Assembly (NCBI RefSeq): GCF_004784465.1
Contig: NZ_SRRU01000001.1
Span: 806,001 to 870,000, forward strand
Direction: 5' to 3'
Length of the DNA stretch: 64,000 nt
From: Streptomyces griseoluteus
Lineage (GTDB): Bacteria; Actinomycetota; Actinomycetes; Streptomycetales; Streptomycetaceae
Shown here: positions 56,608-64,000 of the stretch, one piece after another
How the letters are laid out: each line of letters starts with the position of its first letter
Position numbering within the stretch: the first letter of the stretch is position 1
Notes under the pieces: model-generated
Database searches by the model: none
What the model saw: the letters and a program-made list of their open reading frames with translations, nothing else
What the model was told of the DNA's origin: nothing
Made by a program: the position numbers and the translations under genes

Positions 56608-58346
56608 AGGCGTACCAGACCTTCGGCCGGGTGGTGCGTTCCGCGCCCGGACCGTTCACCGCCAACTTCCTGCTCCAACTGGTGCGCAGCGGCATCCTCG
56701 TGGTTCCCGGGCTGATCGTCCGGGAGATCTTCAACCGGCTCTCCGAGAACGCGCCGCTCACCAGCGGGCTGTGGCTGCTGATCGCCCTGCTGGTCGCGGT
56801 CGCCCTGGTCCGCGTCGGCGGCCTGCTCGCCTGTGTCGCCTACGACGGGATCTGCGAGGCCCACGGACAGGCACTGCTCACCCGCAGCGCCGTACGCGCC
56901 CTGCTCGCCCGGCCCGGCGCCACGGCGCTCCGGATGCCTGCCGGGGACGCGGTGAACCGGCTGGTCTCCGACACCGCCAATGCCGCATCCATGGTCGGTT
57001 ACACCTTCATGGTGTCCGGCGCGGCCGTGCAGGCGCTGGGCGCGCTCGTCATCATGCTGCTCATCGACCCCGTCGTCACGGCTGTCGTGTGTGTGCCTCT
57101 GGTGCTCGCCGGGATCGTCATCAACACCGCCAGCAAGCGCATCCGCAAGTACCACAGCGGCAGCCGCGCGGCCGCGGGCGAGGTGAACGCCTTCCTGGGG
57201 GAGATGCTCGGCTCGGTGCAGGCCATCCGGCTCGCCGGGGCAAAGGGGCGGATCATGTCCCGGCTCGGCACCCTCAACGAGGACCGGCGCAAGAAGACCC
57301 TGCAGAGCCGGCTGTTCACCGACGTCTTCCTCGCCTCTGTGTGGACCAACACCTCCGCCCTGGGCACCGGTGTCGTCCTCGCGCTCACCGCCAAGAGCAT
57401 CACCGACGGCAGCTTCACCGTCGGCGACCTCGCCCTGTTCGTCATCTACGTCGGCTGGGTCACCGACTTCACCTCGCTGTTCAGCCAGAACCTCGCCCTG
57501 TACAAGGCGTCCGGAGCCTCCCTGGAGCGGCTGGAGGAGGTCGCGCCGGGCGCGGTGACCGGTGTGCTGGAGCCCGACCCGGTACGGCTGCCCGCCCCCC
57601 GCGAGGAGCTGCGCACCCTGGAGGTGGAGGGGCTCACCTGCCGCTATCCCGGCTCCGCCAACGGCGTCGACGACATCAGCTTCCGCCTGAGCCAGGGCCA
57701 GTTGGTCGTCCTCACCGGCAAGACCGGCTCCGGCAAGACCACCGTGCTGCGCGGGGTGCTCGGCCTGCTGGAGCGCCAGGGCGGCCAGGTGCGGTGGAAC
57801 GGCGAGGACAGCGGCCGGCTCGCCCCGCCCCGCGCCGCCTACACCCCGCAGGTGCCGCGCCTGTTCTCGGCGCCGGTGCGGGAGAACATCGAGCTGGGCG
57901 GGACGGAGGACGAGGACGCGCTGCGCGCGGTGCTGCGCACGGCCGTCCTGGAGGAGGACGTGCGCTCCCTCGACGACGGTGTGGACACGGTCGTCGGCCA
58001 CAAGGGCACCAAGCTCTCCGGTGGCCAGGTCCAGCGCGTCGCCGCCGCCCGGATGTTCGCCCGCGAGCCCGAACTGCTCGTCTTCGACGACATCTCCAGC
58101 GCGCTCGACGGCCCCACCGAGCGTCGCCTCTGGCAGGGGCTGCGCGAGCGCCGCGCGGCCGCGCCGCTGACCTGCCTGGCCGTCTCCCACCGCCGGGAGA
58201 CCTTCCGGGAGGCCGACCACATCGTCGTCCTCGACGAGGGCCGGGTGGTGGCCCAGGGCACGCTCGACGAACTGCTCGGCACCAGTGACCGCATGCGTGA
58301 GCTGTGGGAGGGAAGAGCTGATGAACCTCAGCCTGACAACGCGTAG
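56604..58346 (+). CDS. ABC exporter half-transporter, cluster pair subunit 2
   Basis: A 580-aa partner of the preceding protein: six TM helices (~20-300), NBD with Walker [20 protein letters not shown] (Q-loop), signature LSGGQVQR and Walker [13 protein letters not shown], where Asp replaces the catalytic Glu. This is the usual change in the inactive site of heterodimeric exporters. GTGA overlap with subunit 1. ATG of the next gene lies inside its 3' end (26-base overlap), so export and the kinase-like gene are translated together. Confidence 0.9.
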   Translation: MKAYQTFGRVVRSAPGPFTANFLLQLVRSGILVVPGLIVREIFNRLSENAPLTSGLWLLIALLVAVALVRVGGLLACVAYDGICEAHGQALLTRSAVRALLARPGATALRMPAGDAVNRLVSDTANAASMVGYTFMVSGAAVQALGALVIMLLIDPVVTAVVCVPLVLAGIVINTASKRIRKYHSGSRAAAGEVNAFLGEMLGSVQAIRLAGAKGRIMSRLGTLNEDRRKKTLQSRLFTDVFLASVWTNTSALGTGVVLALTAKSITDGSFTVGDLALFVIYVGWVTDFTSLFSQNLALYKASGASLERLEEVAPGAVTGVLEPDPVRLPAPREELRTLEVEGLTCRYPGSANGVDDISFRLSQGQLVVLTGKTGSGKTTVLRGVLGLLERQGGQVRWNGEDSGRLAPPRAAYTPQVPRLFSAPVRENIELGGTEDEDALRAVLRTAVLEEDVRSLDDGVDTVVGHKGTKLSGGQVQRVAAARMFAREPELLVFDDISSALDGPTERRLWQGLRERRAAAPLTCLAVSHRRETFREADHIVVLDEGRVVAQGTLDELLGTSDRMRELWEGRADEPQPDNA

Positions 58347-59628
58347 GAAGGCCACCGAGGTCTTCCTCACCGACCTGGGCGACGGCACGTACGGGCTGCC
58401 CGCGCACGAGGCGTCCATGCCGACGGAGATCCGCGCCCACCTCGCCTCGGAACACGGCCTCGACACCATCTACCTCGGCCCCCTCGCCCACCGGCCCGAC
58501 GGGGTGCGGGTGCACGCGCTGGAGGCCCGCGGCGCCGACGACGCGAGGGGGGACTGGTACGACGCGGCCCGGCTGGCGCGGCTGGCGTTCGCGCCCGGCC
58601 AGCCCGCCGGGCTCGTCGCCGACCGGATCTCGGGCGGTGCCGCGCTGCCCGAGGTGCCGTGGACCGAGCCGGGCTGGCTGGCCCGGGCCGGCGCCTGGGC
58701 GGAGGCGGAACTCGCCCGGCACGGCACCCCCGCCACCGCCGATCCCGAGCAACTCATCGTCTCCCCCTGGGCGTGCACCCTGCGCATCCCGTGCGGGGAG
58801 ACCTACGCCTTCCTCAAGGCCGCCCCGCACCCCTTCCACTACGAGCCCGACCTCACCGCCCTGCTGCACGAGCGGTTCCCCGAGCACACGGTCCCGCTGA
58901 TCGCCCGCCACCCCCACGAGCACTGGATGCTCTCCCTCGACATCGGCGAGGCCAGGGTGGTCGAGGAGGACCTCACCGCGGAACACCTCCCCATCTACCG
59001 CCGGGCGCTCAGCAGTTACGCGCGGATGCAACAGCGGCTCGCGGGAGACACCGCCGCCCTGCTGGCCCTCGGCGTCCCCGACCGCCGTCCGGCCGCCCTG
59101 CCCGACCTGTACGACGAGATCCTCGACGACACCTACTGGCTCGCCGGGGACCTGGAGGGGGGCATCGGCGCCGACGACCGGCGGCGGCTGCGCGCCTACG
59201 CCCCCGAGTTCCGCGCGGCCTGCGAGGAACTCGCCGCCGCTGGTCTGCCCGACACCCTGCTCAACGTCGACTGGTGGCACGGCAACCTCTCCTTCCGTGA
59301 CCACGGCGACGTGATGTTCGACTGGGCGGAGAGCGTCGTGGGCAACCCCCTGTACTCGCTCACCACCATCGACCGGGTCACCGAGGTCGGCGCGATGCCG
59401 GAGTTCTTCCGTGACGCCCTCGCCGGCACCTACCTGGAGGCATGGGAGGAGTTCGCCCCGGCCGCCGAACTGCTGCGGCTGCGCGAACTGGCGAGGCCCG
59501 GCGCGATCCTGTGCCGGGTGCAGACCTGGCGCCAGTGTGTACGCCTGCACGCCGACGCCGACCGGTATGCCCGCGACCGGCTCAGCGTCGCCGCCAATCT
59601 CAGCCGCCTGCTGCCGCTCGTGAAGTGA
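58321..59628 (+). CDS. APH-fold phosphotransferase-like protein of the NRPS operon
   Basis: A 435-aa protein. The first ~110 residues resemble a reduced NUDIX-like or cap domain; the rest aligns with aminoglycoside-phosphotransferase (APH)-type kinases. AFLKAAP with Lys166 is the usual ATP-anchoring strand; the catalytic loop reads NVDWWHGNL instead of HGDLHPGNV, keeping Asp317 and Asn322 but replacing the His-Gly before the Asp; the metal Asp is Asp334 in MFDWAES. It may phosphorylate the product for self-protection, or activate a pathway intermediate; neither is proven. GGAGGGAAGAG precedes the ATG at 58321. Confidence 0.8.
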   Translation: MNLSLTTRRKATEVFLTDLGDGTYGLPAHEASMPTEIRAHLASEHGLDTIYLGPLAHRPDGVRVHALEARGADDARGDWYDAARLARLAFAPGQPAGLVADRISGGAALPEVPWTEPGWLARAGAWAEAELARHGTPATADPEQLIVSPWACTLRIPCGETYAFLKAAPHPFHYEPDLTALLHERFPEHTVPLIARHPHEHWMLSLDIGEARVVEEDLTAEHLPIYRRALSSYARMQQRLAGDTAALLALGVPDRRPAALPDLYDEILDDTYWLAGDLEGGIGADDRRRLRAYAPEFRAACEELAAAGLPDTLLNVDWWHGNLSFRDHGDVMFDWAESVVGNPLYSLTTIDRVTEVGAMPEFFRDALAGTYLEAWEEFAPAAELLRLRELARPGAILCRVQTWRQCVRLHADADRYARDRLSVAANLSRLLPLVK

Positions 59629-59636
59629 GGAGTGCC

Positions 59637-61985
59637 GTGAAGGCGTTCGCCAGGACGAGAATCCCGCGCCGGGAGCGGACGGACCTCGCCCCCGCCTCCG
59701 AGATCCAGCGCTCGATGTGGTTCCTGGAGCAGGCGGGCCGGGCCGGCGCCTACAACATCGGCCTGTCCGTGCGCGTCCGTGGCCCGCTGGACCCCGGGGC
59801 GCTGCGCCGGGCCCTGCTGGCCGTCGCCCGCCGCCACGAGACGCTGCGCTCGGTGTTCGTCGCCGAAGGCGGCGAGGTCCGCGTCCGGACACTGCCCGTC
59901 GAGGAGTTCGCCGAGCTGCTGTTCCCGGCCGACTGGGACGGCAGCACCGAGGCACCCTTCGCAGTGGACGGCGGACCCCTCTTCCGCGCCCGGCTGACCT
60001 CCGCCTCCCCGACCGAGCACCTGCTGTCGCTCTGCTTCCACCACGTCGTCTACGACGGCGGTTCCGCCGCCCTGTTCTGGGAAGACCTGTGGCAGGCGTA
60101 CGCGGGCGCCGAACTCGCCGAGCTGGAGATCCAGTACGCCGACTACGCGGTCTGGCAGCAGGAGCGGCTGGACGGCGGGCTGCTGGCCCGGCAGGCCGCG
60201 TGGTGGGCCGGGCACCTGGACGGCGCTCCCGTCCTGAGCACCGTCCCGCCCGACCGGCCCCGTCCCGCCCGGCGCACCGGGGAGGGGCGCGAGCTGCGGG
60301 GGCGGGTGCCCGCCGAGGTGTACGGGGCGCTGACGCGGCTGGCCCGGGCGGAGACGGCCACCGTGTACATGGTGGTACTGGCCGCCCTGCAGGCGGTGAT
60401 CGGGCTCGCCTCCGGCCGCTCCGACGTGCTCGTCGGCTCGCCGGTCTCCGGCCGGGTGCGGCCCGAACTCCGGCCGCTGATCGGCTGCTTCGTCAACACT
60501 CTCGTGATGCGCGCCGACCTGGCGGGCGACCCGTCCTTCCTGGACCACCTGCGGGCCACCCGCCTGGGCGTGCTGGACGCCTTCGACCACCAGGAGGTCC
60601 CCTTCGACCGGGTGGTGGAGAGTGTCAACCCGCCGCGGCTGCCCGGCACTTCACCGCTGTTCCAGGTGCTCTACGCCCACCAGGGCACTTCGGGCGAGGC
60701 CGTCCCGCCCCCGGCCGGTCTGACCGTCGAGCCGGTGGACGAGCGCACGTCCACCGCCAAGTTCGACCTCCTGCTCACCACCTGGGAGGAGGACAGCGGC
60801 CTCGTGCTGAGCCTGGAGTACGCGACCGAGCTGTACGACGACAAGAGCGCCGGCCGGTTCCTGCGTGAGTTGCTGGAGCTGCTGACCACGGCGGTCACCG
60901 ACCCCGGCACCCCCCTGAGCGCCCTCGGTACCGGCCCCTGGCGGGAACCGGCCGCCGACACCGTGCCCGCCGCCTCGGCACCGGAACCCGACGACACCCC
61001 GTGGAGCCCGACCGAGGAGTTCCTGCGGGACGTCTGGGCCCGGCTGCTGGGCCGTACCGACATCGGCCGGCGAGCCGACTTCTTCGACCTCGGCGGACAC
61101 TCCTTCATGGGCATCCGGATGCTCAACCGGGTGCGGCAGGAGTACGGCGTCGAGCTGCCCGCAGGGGTCCTCTTCGAGGCCCGCACCCTCGAGGGGCTCG
61201 CGGCCGCCGTCGACCGGGGCCTGCGCGGCACCGCCCCCGCCGAAATGGTCCGGCTCGCCCCCGGCGAGGGCCCGCCGCTGCTCCTCGTCCACCCCGTCGG
61301 CGGCGGCATCTCCTGCTATGTCCCGCTGGCCCGGCAGCTGCCGATGCCGGTGTACGGGATCGAGGCGGTCGGCCTGGACAGCGTGGAGGCGATGGCCGAC
61401 GCCTACCTGGAGGCCGCCGCTCCGCTGCTCGACCAGGGCCCGGTCGCCTTCGGCGGCTGGTCGATGGGCGGGGTCGTGGCCTTCGAGATGGCCCGCCGGA
61501 CCGAGGCCGCGTCCGGGCGTACGGTCCCGGTGGTGCTGATCGACAGCCATGTGCCCGACCCGGACGCCGAGGCGCCGGACGAGGCCGACCTCGTCCAGTG
61601 GTTCGCCGCGGACTGGGGCGCCTCGGCCGGCGGTGACCTCGGCGAGGGGATCACCGGCCGGGCGGAGCTGTGGCGGCGCGCGGAGGAACGCGGGCTGCTG
61701 GACCCGGGCCAGGACGGGGACACCGTGCGGCGGCTGCTGGACCGGTTCGAGACCAACATCGCCGCGGTCGGCCGGTTCCGGGTGCCGTCCGGCCACCGGG
61801 GGCCGGTGCGGCTGCTGGCCGCCGCCGGGGAGAGCTGGGCCGCCGGGGACCGGGGCTGGGGCGCCGTCACCTCGGGCGGGCTGACCGTCACCGCCGTACC
61901 GGGCGACCACTACGGGATCATGGCCGACCCGGCGCTGCCGGGCGAGGTCGCGGACTTCCTGAAGGGTGCGGTGTGCCATGACTGA
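59637..61985 (+). CDS. Nonribosomal peptide synthetase: condensation-carrier-thioesterase, no adenylation domain
   Basis: A 782-aa NRPS protein. Residues ~20-440 form a condensation domain with the intact HHVVYDG at 135-141; ~460-540 a carrier domain with DLGGHSFMG (Ser489, phosphopantetheine site); ~555-780 a type I thioesterase with GGWSMGG (Ser609) and GDHYGIM near the end. There is no adenylation domain, so its carrier must be loaded in trans, most simply by the protein beginning at 62779. The normal order C-A-T-TE is thus split into two genes. GTG 59637 has GAGGAG six bases upstream and 8 bp after the kinase-like gene. The TE would release a peptide, linear or cyclic. Confidence 0.93.
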   Translation: MKAFARTRIPRRERTDLAPASEIQRSMWFLEQAGRAGAYNIGLSVRVRGPLDPGALRRALLAVARRHETLRSVFVAEGGEVRVRTLPVEEFAELLFPADWDGSTEAPFAVDGGPLFRARLTSASPTEHLLSLCFHHVVYDGGSAALFWEDLWQAYAGAELAELEIQYADYAVWQQERLDGGLLARQAAWWAGHLDGAPVLSTVPPDRPRPARRTGEGRELRGRVPAEVYGALTRLARAETATVYMVVLAALQAVIGLASGRSDVLVGSPVSGRVRPELRPLIGCFVNTLVMRADLAGDPSFLDHLRATRLGVLDAFDHQEVPFDRVVESVNPPRLPGTSPLFQVLYAHQGTSGEAVPPPAGLTVEPVDERTSTAKFDLLLTTWEEDSGLVLSLEYATELYDDKSAGRFLRELLELLTTAVTDPGTPLSALGTGPWREPAADTVPAASAPEPDDTPWSPTEEFLRDVWARLLGRTDIGRRADFFDLGGHSFMGIRMLNRVRQEYGVELPAGVLFEARTLEGLAAAVDRGLRGTAPAEMVRLAPGEGPPLLLVHPVGGGISCYVPLARQLPMPVYGIEAVGLDSVEAMADAYLEAAAPLLDQGPVAFGGWSMGGVVAFEMARRTEAASGRTVPVVLIDSHVPDPDAEAPDEADLVQWFAADWGASAGGDLGEGITGRAELWRRAEERGLLDPGQDGDTVRRLLDRFETNIAAVGRFRVPSGHRGPVRLLAAAGESWAAGDRGWGAVTSGGLTVTAVPGDHYGIMADPALPGEVADFLKGAVCHD

Positions 61986-62733
61986 CGTCCTGCTGGCCCT
62001 GGACTTCCCCGGCCGCCGGGACGAGGCTCGGATCGCCGACCTCCGGCTGGAGGAGGCGGGCTGGAAGGTCGAGTACGCGCTGGCCCCGCCGTACAGCCGG
62101 GTGCCGGACGCCGCGGCGCAGGCCGCCGAGCTCGCCGCGCGCCGCGCGGGCGGCGCCCCGCGCGCGGTGCTCGCCTACTGCATGGCCGCCCCGCTCGCGC
62201 ACGAACTGGCCGCGCTGCTCAGCCCGGCCGGTGAGCCTGTACCGCTGTTTCTGTTCGACGGTGAGCCGGGCCGGCCGGAGGCGGTGCGGGACGCGGCTCG
62301 TACGGTCGCCGAGCAGCTGACCGGTGGGGCCGCGCAGACGCTGGACGACGACCCGGACCTGCTCTCCGACGCGGCCCTCACCGGCCGGCCGGCCGAGGTG
62401 ATGGCGGCTGTGGAGGACCGGATGACCCGGCTGGCCGCCGAGGTGTTCCGGGAGGACGGCTTCGAGGAGACCGAGGCCCGGGCGGCCGCGAGGCAGGTTT
62501 CCGGCTTCTACCTGGACTGGATCGCCCACCTGACCGCCTCCCTGCACACCACCCGTCCCTCCTGGGGCGGCCGCGTCCGGCACATCCGCACCCCCGGTCA
62601 CCTGGGCCCGCAGGTGTGGCCGGGCGCGGACGCCACCGAGAACCACGTCGTGGACAGCGGCCGCAACGACCTGCTGCGCGACCCCCGTACCAGGGAACTG
62701 ACCCTTACCCTGCTCGGCCCGCCCACCGAGTGA
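61978..62733 (+). CDS. Thioesterase-like alpha/beta-hydrolase-type protein, possible Cys nucleophile
   Basis: A 251-aa protein that looks like a small thioesterase: an N-terminal strand with ALDFPGRRDEA, the elbow-like AYCMAAPLAHELAA with Cys68 where type II thioesterases have Ser (GHSMG), a helical lid (~95-180) and a C-terminal TENHVVDSGRNDLLRDP resembling the catalytic-His region. The match is by eye and weak. It overlaps the NRPS stop by 8 bases (ATGACTGA). It could edit mis-loaded carriers or act on the chain. Confidence 0.6.
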   Translation: MTDVLLALDFPGRRDEARIADLRLEEAGWKVEYALAPPYSRVPDAAAQAAELAARRAGGAPRAVLAYCMAAPLAHELAALLSPAGEPVPLFLFDGEPGRPEAVRDAARTVAEQLTGGAAQTLDDDPDLLSDAALTGRPAEVMAAVEDRMTRLAAEVFREDGFEETEARAAARQVSGFYLDWIAHLTASLHTTRPSWGGRVRHIRTPGHLGPQVWPGADATENHVVDSGRNDLLRDPRTRELTLTLLGPPTE

Positions 62734-62778
62734 CTGGCCCCGGCACCCGAACCCACCCGGCAGAAGAGGAAGTCCGAC

Positions 62779-64000
62779 GTGTCCCCATCGCGTGATCACG
62801 ACCCGGCAGAAGCCCCCCGTACCCTGCCGGCCCTCTTCGCCCGGTCAGTGGCCCGGCACCCGGACCGCCGCGCGGTGAGCGACGGGGACACCGTGCTCAC
62901 GTACCGGGAACTCGACCGGCGCGCGGATGCCGTCGCCGCCCTGCTGACCGGGTGCGGCATCGGTCCGGGGGACCGGGTCGGGCTCTACACCAGCCGTTCC
63001 GTGGACGTGTTCACCGCCCTCCTCGGCGTGCTCAAGGCGGGCGCGGCCTACGTCGCCGTCGACGACCGCTATCCCGACAGCCGGCGCGACCTGATGCTGA
63101 CCGTGAGCGGCGCGGCGGCGGTCCTCACCCGCGCGGACTGGGCACCCCGGCTCGCGGGGCTCGCCGTTCCCGTCGTCCCGCTGCCCGCCGAGTACGGCAC
63201 GGCCCCCGCGTCCGCGCTCCGGCCCGACCCGGAGGACGCGGCCGGCGTGCTGTTCACCTCCGGCTCCACGGGCACGCCCAAGGCGATCGTGCTGGAGCAC
63301 CGCAACCTGGTCGCCTTCGCGCTGAACCGCGCCCTGGCCCCGCTGACCGAGGAGGACCGGGTCGGCCAGATCTCCTCGCTCTCCTTCGACCTGTTCCACT
63401 ACGAGATGTGGAACACCTTCGCGGCCGGCGCCGAGGTGGTCGTCCTGCCGCCGGTGCCCGAGCTGCTCGAGGCCGGGTTCGGCGCCGAACTCACCCGGCT
63501 CCGGGTCACCGCGATGCTGGTGCCCACCATGGTCGTCAACCATGTCGCCACCGAACACCCCGACGCCTTCACCCCGTTGCGCCTCCTCCAAGTGGCCGGT
63601 GACGTGATCCTCCCGGCTGCCTGCCGGAACATTCTCGGCGGCGGCTTCACCGGCACCCTGCACAACCTGTACGGCCCGGCCGAGAGCACCACCGCCTGTA
63701 CCGCCCACCGCGTCACCGCCCGCGACGCGGAGGGGGACGCCATCCCGATCGGCCGCCCCCTCGACGGCGTCACCGCGCACGTCTTCACCGACGGCCGCCC
63801 GGCCGCCCCCGGTGAGGCCGGTGAACTCCTCATCGGCGGCGCTCAGTTGGCGCGCGGCTACCTCGACGCCCCCGAGCTGACGGCGGAACGCTTCGTGGAC
63901 GACCCGTACGGCACCGGCATCGGCCGCGTCTACCGCACCGGTGACCTGGTCCGGCTGCGTGCGGACGGGGTGCTGGACTACGTCGGCCGGGTGGACAACC
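62779..64000 (+). CDS. NRPS adenylation-domain protein, N-terminal part (truncated by window end)
   Basis: The frame is open from GTG 62779 to the last base, about 407 codons, and no stop is seen. It begins with an adenylation domain: A2 LKAGAAYVAVD, A3 LFTSGSTGTPKA, A4 FDLFHYEMW, A5 NLYGPAEST, A6-like GELLIGGAQLARGYLDAPELT and A7 YRTGDLVR, A8 start DYVGRVDN. Reading the eight to nine specificity positions by alignment to PheA gives D-L-Y-L-Q-A-L-T-A, which I cannot match to a known amino acid. GAGGAAG precedes the start. It is 45 bp after the thioesterase-like gene and should load the carrier of the C-T-TE protein, its own carrier if present, or both. Confidence 0.92.
   Translation, partial: MSPSRDHDPAEAPRTLPALFARSVARHPDRRAVSDGDTVLTYRELDRRADAVAALLTGCGIGPGDRVGLYTSRSVDVFTALLGVLKAGAAYVAVDDRYPDSRRDLMLTVSGAAAVLTRADWAPRLAGLAVPVVPLPAEYGTAPASALRPDPEDAAGVLFTSGSTGTPKAIVLEHRNLVAFALNRALAPLTEEDRVGQISSLSFDLFHYEMWNTFAAGAEVVVLPPVPELLEAGFGAELTRLRVTAMLVPTMVVNHVATEHPDAFTPLRLLQVAGDVILPAACRNILGGGFTGTLHNLYGPAESTTACTAHRVTARDAEGDAIPIGRPLDGVTAHVFTDGRPAAPGEAGELLIGGAQLARGYLDAPELTAERFVDDPYGTGIGRVYRTGDLVRLRADGVLDYVGRVDN

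Noticed and set aside
54999..58346. A 1115-aa frame that might be a fusion of the two cluster exporters.
   Set aside because: Its first ~535 codons are the shadow of subunit 1; the real subunit 2 starts at GTG 56604 in a GTGA overlap.
59278..59325. The kinase-like protein seemed to have a swapped catalytic motif, HGN...D instead of HGD...N.
   Set aside because: Aligning the preceding residues shows that Asp317 and Asn322 of NVDWWHGN fill the Asp and Asn positions; HGN is three residues out of register.

Overview
The window is high-GC DNA with third-position G/C bias, many GTG/TTG starts, GTGA/ATGA stop-start overlaps and a full set of Streptomyces-type families (GlgE-pathway enzymes, MbtH, HelD-like protein, secreted M4 proteases). 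It is Streptomyces chromosome. As far as I recall, the gene order from pyk-ackA-pta-pfkA through the glgB-mak-treS-glgE/glgP block to the pierisin-like toxin and EF-hand gene follows the core chromosome of S. coelicolor around SCO5420-SCO5465; this is recall, not a search. No rRNA, tRNA, IS element, CRISPR array or prophage was seen.

Layout. 1-1167: end of a secreted Ala/Pro/Ser-rich protein. 1260-7365: central carbon node, with pta-ackA-pyk on the minus strand and pfkA divergent on the plus strand. 7393-9174: a fusion of DEDDh exonuclease, BRCT and TerD domains. 9259-13117: a CitAB/DcuSR-type two-component pair divergent from a dicarboxylate symporter. 13215-15643: a TetR/MFS pair with three operator-like palindromes between them. 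15743-16500: MerR regulator overlapping a thioredoxin. 16621-18894: a HelD/HelR-like RNA polymerase-associated helicase-like protein. 18944-29701: glgE-treS-mak-glgB operon, divergent from glgP, together linking trehalose, maltose-1-phosphate and branched alpha-glucan; glgX (41793-44030) adds debranching. 29762-30283: DUF1990 protein. 30354-34285: two tandem secreted M4 metalloproteases. 34572-41728: four ABC exporter half-transporters arranged as two heterodimer pairs. 44269-46896: two L,D-transpeptidase lipoproteins. 46975-50780: enoyl-CoA hydratase, RsbW-like ATPase, secreted pierisin-type ADP-ribosyltransferase, GNAT-like protein, EF-hand protein and GH25 lysozyme.

The accessory and most interesting part begins at about 51,100 and runs off the right edge. 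It is a tightly packed plus-strand biosynthetic operon: proB-like and proA-like genes, a class I aminotransferase, MbtH, a heterodimeric ABC exporter, an APH-fold kinase-like protein, an NRPS protein with condensation, carrier and thioesterase domains but no adenylation domain, a small thioesterase-like protein with Cys in the nucleophile position, and the start of an adenylation-domain protein. Neighbouring genes overlap or lie within 60 bp of each other. My inference is a short nonribosomal peptide pathway with a dedicated supply of glutamate-5-semialdehyde/pyrroline-5-carboxylate or an amino acid derived from it. I could not match it to a named product.

Strong inverted repeats mark most convergent gene ends (near 1.2, 13.2, 18.9 and 50.2 kb) and several other gene ends, which supports the transcription-unit boundaries used here.
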